From Paractinoplanes brasiliensis (GTDB lineage: Bacteria; Actinomycetota; Actinomycetes; Mycobacteriales; Micromonosporaceae): a stretch of DNA of 64,000 nt. The notes beneath the pieces are model-generated. The model was not told the DNA's origin. It saw only the letters and a program-made list of their open reading frames with translations, and made no database searches. The stretch lies in the NCBI RefSeq assembly GCF_004362215.1, contig NZ_SNWR01000001.1, positions 5,066,001 to 5,130,000 on the forward strand, given 5' to 3'. The position numbers were made by a program, and so were the translations under genes. Each line of letters starts with the position of its first letter. The stretch's first letter is position 1. Below are positions 57,061-64,000 of this stretch, piece after piece.

Positions 57061-58869
57061 ATGCGGGTTTTTCGGGACGGGTACGGGGTTCCGCATCTGC
57101 GGGCCGACTCGGTGGATGAGCTGGCCTTTCTGCAGGGGCGGGTGACCGCCGCCGATCGGGGTGCGCAGATCGAGGTGGAGCGGCGGCGTTCCGAGGGCCT
57201 GCTGTCCGAGACGCTCGGCCCGGCCGGTCTGGGCTGGGACAGCTTCGCCCGCCGGGCCCGGATCGATGACACCGCCCGCCGGGCGTTCGCCAAGCTCGAT
57301 TCCCGTACGAAGCAGTGGCTGCGGGCGTACGCGGAAGGCGTCCGCGCCGGCGGGGTCACGTGGCATCCGTGGTCGTCGCTCGGGGTTTTCCTGGCCCGGC
57401 ACATCATGTTCGCCAGTTTCCCCGGCAAACTGTGGAATTCGCATGTCGAACGCACCCTCGGCCCGCACGCCGTCGCCTGGTTCCTGGCGGACGCCGACAC
57501 CGGTTCGGGCAGCAACGCCTGGCATGTGCCGGGGCAGATCGCCGGTGACCCGCATCGGCTGATCGAGTTGCCCGGCGTCTACCAGCAGATCCGGCTGTCC
57601 TGCCCGGAGTTCGACGTGGCCGGGCTGACCTTCGCGGGCGTCCCGGGTGTGCAGCATTTCGGGCATGCGGGCGGGGTGGCCTGGGCCGTCACCAACGCGA
57701 TGGCCGACTATCAGGACCTTTACGTCGAGGAGTTGCGCCGCACGCCGTCGGGTGTCGAGGCGCGTGGCCCGCACGGCTGGGAGCCGGTCGCCGTGCACAC
57801 CGAGACCATTCCCGTACGGGGTGGTGGCAGTGAACTGGTCGAGGTGGTCGAGACGGCCCGCGGCCCGATGATTGACGACGCGCTCAGCCTGCGTACGCCG
57901 ACCCGGGCTGGACTTGATCTCGGCTTCTCGGCGCTGCTGCCGCTGCTGCACGCGTCCACCGTGGACGACGTCGCGGCCGCGCTCGAGAGGTGGGTGGAGC
58001 CGGTCAACAGCATCCTCACCGCCGACACCAGCGGACGCGCCCTGCAGTTGACGGCCGGCAAGGTTCCGGTGCGCGACGCTCGTAACGGCCGCGTGCCGGT
58101 GCCGGCGTGGGACCAGACGTACGCGTGGGAGCCCGGTTACCGCCCGATGACGCGGGTGGAGGTGACGGGTGTCGTCGTGAACGCCAACGACCGGCGCCCG
58201 GACACCGAGGCGTACGGGAACGCTTTTGCCTCGAAGGCCAGGGCGCGCCGGATCCGGGAGCTGATCGACCAGGGCGTGCCGGCTCAGCGCATCCACATGG
58301 ACACTCCGATGCCCGCGGACAGCGTCGAGGCCGGTCGGCTCGCGGCGTGGCGGTTCGAGGTGGCGCGCCGGCTGCACGAGCACCCGGCGCTCAAGCCGCT
58401 TCTGCAGCCGCACGGGTTCGACCCGCTTTTCGACGCGTGGACGGATCCGCGGGTGAGGATCGGCGTGATGCTCGACGGGGTGCTGGCCGGGCTCGGGTTG
58501 ACGGCCGGGGAACTGGTCGATCCGGCCACGATCGAGTCGGGCCCCTGGGGTTCGAGGCACCTTCTTGATCCCGTACGGCTTCCCGGGTCGACCGCCGGGA
58601 TCCCGCGCACCGAACTGGGTGGTGAACGTGAGTCAGTGCTCTGCCTCAGCAGCGTCCCCGGGGTGACCGACCGGTGTTCGCGCGGCCCGGTCGGTCGTTA
58701 TGTCTGGGACATCGCCGATCGGCAGCGCAGCCGCTGGGTCGTGCCGTTCGGCGCGTCCGGCGACCCGGCTTCCCCGCATTTCGCCGACCAGTTGCCGTTG
58801 TGGCAGCGCGGGGAGCTGATTCCGCTGGTCACCGACTGGCCGGCCCTGATCGAGGAGCGGCTGGACTGA
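57061..58869 (+). CDS. Penicillin-acylase-family (Ntn-hydrolase) protein without signal peptide
   Basis: A 602-residue Ntn-hydrolase precursor. RVFRDGYGVPHLRADSVDEL is the conserved alpha-chain start. DADTGSGSNAWHVPG contains the GSNxW motif; the Ser before Asn becomes the N-terminal nucleophile of the beta chain after self-cleavage (about residue 152). TFAGVPGVQHFGHAGGVAWA and TNAMADYQDLYVEEL match the substrate-pocket region. The precursor begins directly at the alpha chain, so no export signal is seen, unlike most penicillin acylases. It probably hydrolyses amides such as acyl-homoserine lactones or N-acyl antibiotics. Confidence 0.88.
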   Translation: MRVFRDGYGVPHLRADSVDELAFLQGRVTAADRGAQIEVERRRSEGLLSETLGPAGLGWDSFARRARIDDTARRAFAKLDSRTKQWLRAYAEGVRAGGVTWHPWSSLGVFLARHIMFASFPGKLWNSHVERTLGPHAVAWFLADADTGSGSNAWHVPGQIAGDPHRLIELPGVYQQIRLSCPEFDVAGLTFAGVPGVQHFGHAGGVAWAVTNAMADYQDLYVEELRRTPSGVEARGPHGWEPVAVHTETIPVRGGGSELVEVVETARGPMIDDALSLRTPTRAGLDLGFSALLPLLHASTVDDVAAALERWVEPVNSILTADTSGRALQLTAGKVPVRDARNGRVPVPAWDQTYAWEPGYRPMTRVEVTGVVVNANDRRPDTEAYGNAFASKARARRIRELIDQGVPAQRIHMDTPMPADSVEAGRLAAWRFEVARRLHEHPALKPLLQPHGFDPLFDAWTDPRVRIGVMLDGVLAGLGLTAGELVDPATIESGPWGSRHLLDPVRLPGSTAGIPRTELGGERESVLCLSSVPGVTDRCSRGPVGRYVWDIADRQRSRWVVPFGASGDPASPHFADQLPLWQRGELIPLVTDWPALIEERLD

Positions 58870-58884
58870 GCCGGCGGACCGCGG

Positions 58885-60048
58885 TCAGGCCGGGCGGAAG
58901 GCCACCTCGGGGTCGAGCAGCCGCACCCAGGCCGGTCGCCACTGCGGGGCCCGGCCGTTCATCTCCTCGAGCAGGTTGTCGCGCCACGGGCCGGTGACGC
59001 CGTCGTCGGGCCACCATTTCGGCCACGAGTCGTAGCGGCGTTCGACCAGGATCTCGGTCGGGGTGGTCTGCACGCGCAGGAACAGCCACCGCCCGTACCG
59101 GGGGTCGGACTCGGCCTGTCGCAGCGCGCGCAGCAGGTCGCTGAGCTGCCGCGTGGCGCCGGTCTGGTCGGCGCGCACGCTCACGCTGGTGGCGTCGGCG
59201 TAGGCCAGGACGCTGTGGCCCCCGTGGGCCCGCATCCACGCGGCCAGCGCTTGTAGTTCGGCTGTGTCGGGCGGGCCGGGCCGGTTGAGCTCGGCGGCGT
59301 CGTGCATGGCGGCCCAGACCAGGCGGTTGTGCTCGCCTTGGCTGAGCCGGCGGACCCGGCGCAGCGGCGGGCGTTCCCCGGCCGGGATGCGCGGCGGGCG
59401 GGTGCCGGCGGTGATGCCGCCGCGGCCGGCCGCGAACAGGGCCGCCCGCAGGTCGAGCGTGGGCTCGGTGAGCCGGCCGAGCAGCCGCTCGAACGTGGAC
59501 CCGGTGACCTCGCCGCGGACGGCCGCGGTCAGCAGGTCTTCGCTCGCGTCGCGCACGTCGTCGCGCTCGGCCGGGGTGCGCAGCTCGTGCCGGCCCCACT
59601 CGGTGACGATGTCGGACAGTTCCCGCAGCGTGTTCTCGTTGCTCAGCACCGGGCCGACGGTTTGGGTGAGGCCGTCGGCCACCCCGTCGCGGTAGCGGGT
59701 GCGTGACCAGCGGCCCTCGGCGTGCCACACGACGAAACCGAGCCGGTCGGCCTCGGCCAGCGCGGTCAGGTCATGCCAGGGCAGCCAGTCGGGGGCGTCG
59801 GTGAGCAGGTCGACCGGAGGGTCGGCCGCCGCTGTCGCGCTGTGGTCGCGGTCGTAGCCGAACAGTACGGCGCGGGCACGGTCGACGAGGGCGAGACGGG
59901 CCCAGCTGCCGCCGTGGTCGTCGTGGTGGGCGCCGCGGTCGTCGACGAACCACACGTCGGCGTAGCCGATGCCGGTCATCGCGGCGGACAGCGTCGCCCA
60001 GCGGGTCCACAGCAGTCCCGGGGCGGGCAGGTCGACATCGGTGCGCAT
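58885..60048 (-). CDS. Hypothetical protein with YezG-like C-terminal motif
   Basis: A 387-residue soluble protein I do not recognise. The N-terminal part (LLWTRWATLSAAMTGIGYAD to HDDHGGSWARLALVDRARAV) reads like a SMI1/YwqJ-type or housekeeping domain. The C-terminal 100 residues end ILVERRYDSWPKWWPDDGVT, with the RRYDSWPxWW pattern I associate with YezG-type immunity proteins. If so, it might protect against a toxin encoded elsewhere, but no toxin gene is adjacent. Function unknown. Confidence 0.6.
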   Translation of the reverse strand: MRTDVDLPAPGLLWTRWATLSAAMTGIGYADVWFVDDRGAHHDDHGGSWARLALVDRARAVLFGYDRDHSATAAADPPVDLLTDAPDWLPWHDLTALAEADRLGFVVWHAEGRWSRTRYRDGVADGLTQTVGPVLSNENTLRELSDIVTEWGRHELRTPAERDDVRDASEDLLTAAVRGEVTGSTFERLLGRLTEPTLDLRAALFAAGRGGITAGTRPPRIPAGERPPLRRVRRLSQGEHNRLVWAAMHDAAELNRPGPPDTAELQALAAWMRAHGGHSVLAYADATSVSVRADQTGATRQLSDLLRALRQAESDPRYGRWLFLRVQTTPTEILVERRYDSWPKWWPDDGVTGPWRDNLLEEMNGRAPQWRPAWVRLLDPEVAFRPA

Positions 60049-60179
60049 CCGTCCACTGTGCCAAATGCATCCGCGGGCTTCACCACCCCCTTCGGCCCCG
60101 GGCAGCTGATCACCAAAAGTAACTCCCGGGCTGATCTACAGCGTCGATCCGAGGGGTTTTCGTCAGGTATGAGGCAGTA

Positions 60180-60215
60180 GTGATGATCACTGCGTGTGCA
60201 TCGACTCTCTACAAT
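60180..60215 (+). promoter_or_regulatory. Promoter region of the secreted peptidase gene
   Basis: TACAAT at 60210-60215 is a good actinobacterial -10 element, about 55 nt before the peptidase ATG. Just upstream, GTGATGATCAC (60180-60190) is an 11-bp palindrome that may bind a regulator. No clear -35 is seen. Confidence 0.4.
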
Positions 60216-60270
60216 GCCTGGGGTCGCGGCATCGCCGCCGCGATCCCACTCGTCAGAAGGGGTCTTCCGT

Positions 60271-61953
60271 ATGCCACGAAAGACGCACCGACTACTGACC
60301 TCGGCGCTCGCCGGCACCCTCGTGATCGGCGCGGCCGTAGCCGGCGCCGCTCCCGCGTCCGCCGGCAGCGCTTCATCGGAAGCTCGGCTCGTCGACGCTG
60401 TGCCTACGCCGAAGCTCGACTGGTACAAGTGTTACGAGATCGCCGAGTGCGCCACCGTCCAGCTGCCGCTCGACTATCGCAAGCCCCAGGGCCCGTCCAC
60501 CGAGATCGCCGTGCTGCGGGTCAAGGCCCGCAACCAGGCCCAGCGGGTCGGCAGCCTGTTCGTCAACCCGGGTGGTCCGGGTGGTTCGTCGACGCAGTTC
60601 GCGCTGGCCGCGCCCGACTTCCTCAGTGCGGCGCTGGTCGATCGGTTCGACATCGTCGGCGTCGATCCGCGCGGCGTCGGCGCGAGCGAGCAGGTCAAGT
60701 GTTTCCCGTCCGTGCGCGCGCAGACCGAGGTGTTCAACCTCATGAACGTGCCGTTCCCCGTCACCGCGGCCGAGGAACGCGACTACGTGACCGGTTCGAA
60801 ACGGCTGGGCCGGGCCTGCTCGGCCACGGGCCGCCCGCTCACCGCCCACGCGTCCACCGCCGAGGTCGCGCGTGACATGGACGTCGTACGCCGGGCCGTC
60901 GGCGACAAGAAGCTCACCTACCTGGGCTTCAGCTACGGCAGCGCGCTGGGGCAGTACTACGCCAACATGTTCCCGGACCGCTTCCGGGCCCTGGTCGTCG
61001 ACGGAGTGCTCGACCCGGCAGCCTGGGTCGGCAACACCCGGCAGATCCTCGACCAGCGCCTGCGTTCCAGCGCCGGGGCGTACAAGGCGCTGCACGAGAT
61101 CCTGGTCCGCTGCGACAAGGCGGGCGAGTCGAAGTGCGTCTTCGCCGAGGGCGACCCGGTCAAGCGCTTCGACCAGGTGGCGAACCGGTTGAAGACCGAC
61201 CCGCTCGAGTTCCCCGACGGGGCCGGCGGCACGATCCAGGTCACGTACGCGGTCTTCATCAGCGCCGTCCTGGGCACGCTCTACAGCACCGACGCAGGCG
61301 CCGGGGTCACGCAACTGGCGGCCGAGATCGCCCAGGCGCAGGAGGGTGGCTCGACCGCGCCGCTGCTCAAGCGGGTCAACGCGGCCAAGGCCGCCCGGGC
61401 GTACGACTTCCCGTACGAGAACGGGTTCGAGGCCGCCAGCACGGTGATCTGCACCGACGGCAAGCACCCGGCCGACGCGTCCTCGTGGCCGGCCGCCGTC
61501 GAGCGCCGCGACCGGGAAGCCAGGTACTTCGGGCGTCCGTGGGGCTGGATCGACAGTCAGTGCGCGAACAAGACCTGGACGGTCCAGGATCGCAACGCGT
61601 ACACCGGGCCGTTCACCAACCGTACGGCGGCCACGTTCCTGATCGTCGGCAACTTCTGGGACCCGGCGACGGCCTACCACGGCGCTGTCTCGGCGCGGGC
61701 GCTGGCGCCGAACGCGAGCCTGCTCTCCAGTAACAACTGGGGACACACCGCGTACGGCTCCGGGGTCTGCGCGACCACGACGATCGACACCTACCTGCTG
61801 ACCGGCAAGGCCCCGCAGGACGGCAAGACCTGCACGGACGCCGCGCAGCCGTTCACGTCGCCGGCGCCTTCGGCCACGGTGCGGGCGGCGACCGCCGGGC
61901 AGCGGCCGCCGGTGGCCACGATCCGTCCGGATTCGGTGTTGCTGACGCATTGA
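60271..61953 (+). CDS. Secreted tripeptidyl-aminopeptidase-like alpha/beta hydrolase
   Basis: A 560-residue exported hydrolase. The signal peptide SALAGTLVIGAAVAGAAPAS ends at ASAG (about 31). VQLPLDYRKPQGPSTEIAVL and LFVNPGGPGGSSTQFAL (oxyanion loop) are typical of S33-like actinobacterial tripeptidyl aminopeptidases. The nucleophile is TYLGFSYGSALGQYY (Ser about 232), Asp in GNFWDPATAY and His in NNWGHTAYGSG, within the TAP C-terminal domain. It removes peptides from protein N-termini outside the cell. A normal ribosome site AGAAGGGG precedes the ATG at 60271. Confidence 0.92.
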   Translation: MPRKTHRLLTSALAGTLVIGAAVAGAAPASAGSASSEARLVDAVPTPKLDWYKCYEIAECATVQLPLDYRKPQGPSTEIAVLRVKARNQAQRVGSLFVNPGGPGGSSTQFALAAPDFLSAALVDRFDIVGVDPRGVGASEQVKCFPSVRAQTEVFNLMNVPFPVTAAEERDYVTGSKRLGRACSATGRPLTAHASTAEVARDMDVVRRAVGDKKLTYLGFSYGSALGQYYANMFPDRFRALVVDGVLDPAAWVGNTRQILDQRLRSSAGAYKALHEILVRCDKAGESKCVFAEGDPVKRFDQVANRLKTDPLEFPDGAGGTIQVTYAVFISAVLGTLYSTDAGAGVTQLAAEIAQAQEGGSTAPLLKRVNAAKAARAYDFPYENGFEAASTVICTDGKHPADASSWPAAVERRDREARYFGRPWGWIDSQCANKTWTVQDRNAYTGPFTNRTAATFLIVGNFWDPATAYHGAVSARALAPNASLLSSNNWGHTAYGSGVCATTTIDTYLLTGKAPQDGKTCTDAAQPFTSPAPSATVRAATAGQRPPVATIRPDSVLLTH

Positions 61954-61974
61954 CGGGCGGGGCTTCCGCCGCGC

Positions 61975-62097
61975 CTAGGTGCGGCGGAAGCCCTCGTTCG
62001 ACGGCTTCCAGTCGGCGCTGTCGCGAGTGTCCACAGTGTGGCCCGTGACGGCGGCGGCGAGGATGAGCAGGAAGAAGATTGCGATTGCGATAGCCAT
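61975..62097 (-). CDS. 40-residue single-helix membrane protein
   Basis: A small ORF, ATG at 62097: MAIAIAIFFLLILAAAVTGH followed by a polar tail with TVDTRDSADWKPSNEG. One N-terminal membrane helix and a cytoplasmic or exposed 20-residue tail. I recall similar actinobacterial small proteins with a DSRDSxDWKPT tail, which supports its reality; this needs a search. The ribosome site is weak. Function unknown. Confidence 0.5.
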   Translation of the reverse strand: MAIAIAIFFLLILAAAVTGHTVDTRDSADWKPSNEGFRRT

Positions 62098-62190
62098 GAC
62101 ACAGAGCTTCGTCCTGCTCGCCCCGGGTCGACAGTGGCAGTGATGCCATACCTCTTCAAAATCCTGCCAAGTGGCCGTAGGCTCCGTCAC

Positions 62191-63150
62191 ATGCTGCGCA
62201 ACGTCGCCGTGATCGCCCTTCCCGAGGTGGCCGTCTTCGAGCTCGGGGTCCTCTGCGAGCTGTTCGGTTACGACCGCACGGCCGAGGGGCTGCCCGGCTA
62301 CGACTTCGCCGTGTGCTCGCTCGACGGCGGTCCCGTGGCCAGCCGGGCCGGTTTCGACATCTCCGTACGCCATGACCTCTCCCGCACCGACGAGGCCGAC
62401 CTGGTCGTGATCGCCCCGTTCGACAACCCGGAGTTCGTGCCGCCCGAGCCCGTGCTCGACGCCCTGCGCCGCGCCCACGAGCGGGGCGCCTGGGTGATGA
62501 GCGTGTGCACGGGCGCGTTCGCGCTGGGCGCGGCCGGCCTGCTCGACGGCCGTCGCTGCACCACCCACTGGCTGCACACGGCCCGCCTGACCCGGCTCTA
62601 CCCGGCCGCCGTCGTCGACCCCGACGTGCTCTACGTGCAGGACGGCCGCGTGCTCACCAGCGCCGGCACGGCCGCCAGCATCGACGCCGGGCTGCACCTG
62701 ATCCGCCAGGAGCACAGCACGGCCGTGGCCCGCATGCTGGCCCGGCGCATGGTGGTGCCGCCGCACCGCGAGGGCGGGCAGGCGCAGTACATCGAGACCC
62801 CGCTCAAGGCCGTCGAGTGCGCGACCCTGCAGCCGGTGCTGAACGCCGTGCTCGCCTCGCTCGACCAGCCGCACACCGTCGACACGATGGCCGGGCTGGC
62901 GCACATGGCCCCGCGCACCTTCGCCCGCAAGTTCCGGGACGAAACCGGCGCGACCCCGCACGACTGGCTCATCAGCCAGCGCATGCTGCTCGCCCGCACC
63001 CTGCTCGAAGACTCCGACCTGGGCGTCGACGCGATCGCGGCGCGGGTCGGGTTCGGCAGCGCGGCGACCCTGCGGCACCACTTCGCCACGCGGCTGGCCA
63101 CCACCCCGCAGGCGTACCGGGGAACGTTCCGGTCGTCACAGCCGGTGTGA
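62191..63150 (+). CDS. GlxA-type AraC-family transcriptional regulator
   Basis: A 319-residue regulator. The N-terminal DJ-1/PfpI-like (class I amidotransferase-like) domain is VAVIALPEVAVFELGVLCEL to VMSVCTGAFALGAAGLLDGR (Cys about 107). Two C-terminal AraC helix-turn-helices follow: TVDTMAGLAHMAPRTFARKF and DLGVDAIAARVGFGSAATLR (about 230-305). TAGGCT at 62178-62183 lies 7 nt before the ATG with no ribosome site, so a leaderless mRNA is likely. Targets are unknown; it precedes the glucose-6-phosphate dehydrogenase gene by 30 nt. Confidence 0.88.
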   Translation: MLRNVAVIALPEVAVFELGVLCELFGYDRTAEGLPGYDFAVCSLDGGPVASRAGFDISVRHDLSRTDEADLVVIAPFDNPEFVPPEPVLDALRRAHERGAWVMSVCTGAFALGAAGLLDGRRCTTHWLHTARLTRLYPAAVVDPDVLYVQDGRVLTSAGTAASIDAGLHLIRQEHSTAVARMLARRMVVPPHREGGQAQYIETPLKAVECATLQPVLNAVLASLDQPHTVDTMAGLAHMAPRTFARKFRDETGATPHDWLISQRMLLARTLLEDSDLGVDAIAARVGFGSAATLRHHFATRLATTPQAYRGTFRSSQPV

Positions 63151-63180
63151 GCGCGTCACCGGTCGGGCACACCCCGGGTC

Positions 63181-64000
63181 ATGACGAAGACTCCTGGTCC
63201 GACGGTGTTCGTGCTCTTCGGGGCGACCGGTGATCTGGCTCGGCGGATGGTGTTGCCGGCCTTCTACACGCTGGCGATCGAGGGGCTGCTCCCGTCGGAG
63301 TGGATCCTGGTCGGCAACGGCCGTGGGGACGTCTCCCACGAGAACTTCCGTCAGCACGTACGGGAAGCTCTTGAGGAATTCGGCCCGAAACCGGCGCAGG
63401 GACCGTGGAAGGAGTTCTCGTCACGGCTGCGGTTCGCCGGCGGCGGCTTCAACTCCGACGATCCGGGCAGCCTGCTCGACGTGATCGCCGAGGCCCGCTC
63501 GCAGCTCGGCGGTTCGCCGCAGCTCGTGCACTACCTGGCCATCCCGCCGGTGGCGTTCGAGGAGACGACGAAGGCGCTGGGGGAGCACGGGCTCGCGTCC
63601 GGCGCCCGGGTGGTCTTCGAGAAACCGTTCGGCACGTCGCCGGCGTCGTTCCGCTCGCTCAACCGGCTGGTGCACCGGGTGCTCGGCGAGGAGCAGGTGT
63701 ACCGGATCGACCACTTCCTCGGCAAGGAGGCGACGCAGAACCTGCACGTCGCCCGGTTCGCCAACGAGGCGTTGTCGGCGGTGTGGAACCGCGACCACAT
63801 CGAGAGCGTGCAGATCGACGTGCCCGAGACGCTCGGGGTCGAGCAGCGGGCCGCCTTCTACGACGCCACCGGCGCCGTGCTCGACATGCTGGTCACGCAC
63901 CTGTTCCAGGTGGCCGCCGAGGTCGCGATGGAGCCGCCGGCCAGCCTCGGGTCTGCCGACCTGCAAGCCGCGCGCGAACGGGTGATCCGGGCGTTCCGGC
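63181..64000 (+). CDS. zwf: Glucose-6-phosphate dehydrogenase, 3' end outside window
   Basis: The first 273 residues of NADP-dependent glucose-6-phosphate dehydrogenase, entry enzyme of the oxidative pentose phosphate pathway. The nucleotide motif is FVLFGATGDLARRMVLPAFY (GxxGDL). The catalytic and substrate motif EEQVYRIDHFLGKEATQNLH (RIDHFLGKE, about 177-185) is intact, and VVFEKPFGTS precedes it. The sequence is cut by the window end. It is not joined to transaldolase or opcA genes on the visible side, so it may be a second copy of zwf. The ATG at 63181 follows a GGGTC spacer with only a weak ribosome site. Confidence 0.92.
   Translation, partial: MTKTPGPTVFVLFGATGDLARRMVLPAFYTLAIEGLLPSEWILVGNGRGDVSHENFRQHVREALEEFGPKPAQGPWKEFSSRLRFAGGGFNSDDPGSLLDVIAEARSQLGGSPQLVHYLAIPPVAFEETTKALGEHGLASGARVVFEKPFGTSPASFRSLNRLVHRVLGEEQVYRIDHFLGKEATQNLHVARFANEALSAVWNRDHIESVQIDVPETLGVEQRAAFYDATGAVLDMLVTHLFQVAAEVAMEPPASLGSADLQAARERVIRAFR

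Noticed and set aside
1..64000. Prophage, integrative element or transposon
   Set aside because: No integrase, transposase, terminal repeats or att-like duplication next to the tRNAs were seen, and composition is uniform.

Overview
The window is a 64 kb chromosomal segment of a high-G+C actinobacterium. It fits Micromonosporaceae, most likely Actinoplanes or a close relative. The grounds are very high G+C with G/C third codon positions, an Lsr2 nucleoid protein, ECF sigma/anti-sigma pairs, an F420-type LLM oxidoreductase, a secreted GH12-CBM2 cellulase with a CebR-like operator, and a marked excess of the hexamer CGTACG. The genus is an inference from style, not from a marker gene. No phage, transposase, integrase, rRNA or CRISPR array is visible.

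Layout. 1-2.9 kb: ACT-domain protein (cut by the edge), a tiny Cys-rich protein coupled to a RibD-like reductase, and an ECF sigma factor with its membrane partner. 3.0-9.5 kb: one co-directional DNA-end-processing operon encoding a HerA-like ATPase, SbcD/Mre11, SbcC/Rad50 and a NurA-like nuclease, an archaeal-style set of four. 9.4-11.2 kb: TetR regulator divergent from a methyltransferase, then an 18-bp minisatellite. 11.8-16.4 kb: ECF sigma and zinc-finger anti-sigma factor, a strong terminator, then three exported proteins. 16.6-25.4 kb: AlkA-type glycosylase, SpoU-type RNA methyltransferase, ROK kinase, HAD hydrolase, a TetR-controlled FAD monooxygenase, an ETF-beta-lysine-methyltransferase-like enzyme and a large GGDEF-EAL protein. 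26.3-34.9 kb: cellulase, Lsr2, SDR, PNPOx-like protein, GMC oxidoreductase, zinc alcohol dehydrogenase, GT39-type membrane transferase and a degenerate intradiol dioxygenase-like protein.

35.2-39.5 kb: a TAXI-type TRAP transporter (fused permease plus lipoprotein) is followed by the most unusual locus here. It holds a DUF6745-like protein, a 19-codon ORF with a strong ribosome site, a tRNA with anticodon CCA (Trp), a strongly structured spacer and a tRNA with anticodon CAT (Met type). The peptide contains adjacent ATG TGG codons, the codons read by these two tRNAs. 39.6-49.7 kb: TetR and alpha/beta hydrolase, SDR, fatty-acid desaturase, a NarL-type two-component pair, LLM oxidoreductase, an ABC substrate-binding protein and permease separated by an intrinsic terminator, and a membrane alpha/beta hydrolase. 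50.0-64.0 kb: PAS-GGDEF protein, acyl-CoA dehydrogenase, LigD-type polymerase-domain protein, ABM protein, BNR-repeat protein, OsmC protein, penicillin-acylase-family protein, secreted tripeptidyl-aminopeptidase-like hydrolase, GlxA-type AraC regulator and the start of glucose-6-phosphate dehydrogenase.

Two organisational traits recur. Many tail-to-tail gene pairs overlap at their stop codons with no terminator between them, and several genes appear leaderless, with a TANNNT -10 element about 7 nt before the start codon. All functions are assigned from sequence motifs read by eye; no database search was possible.
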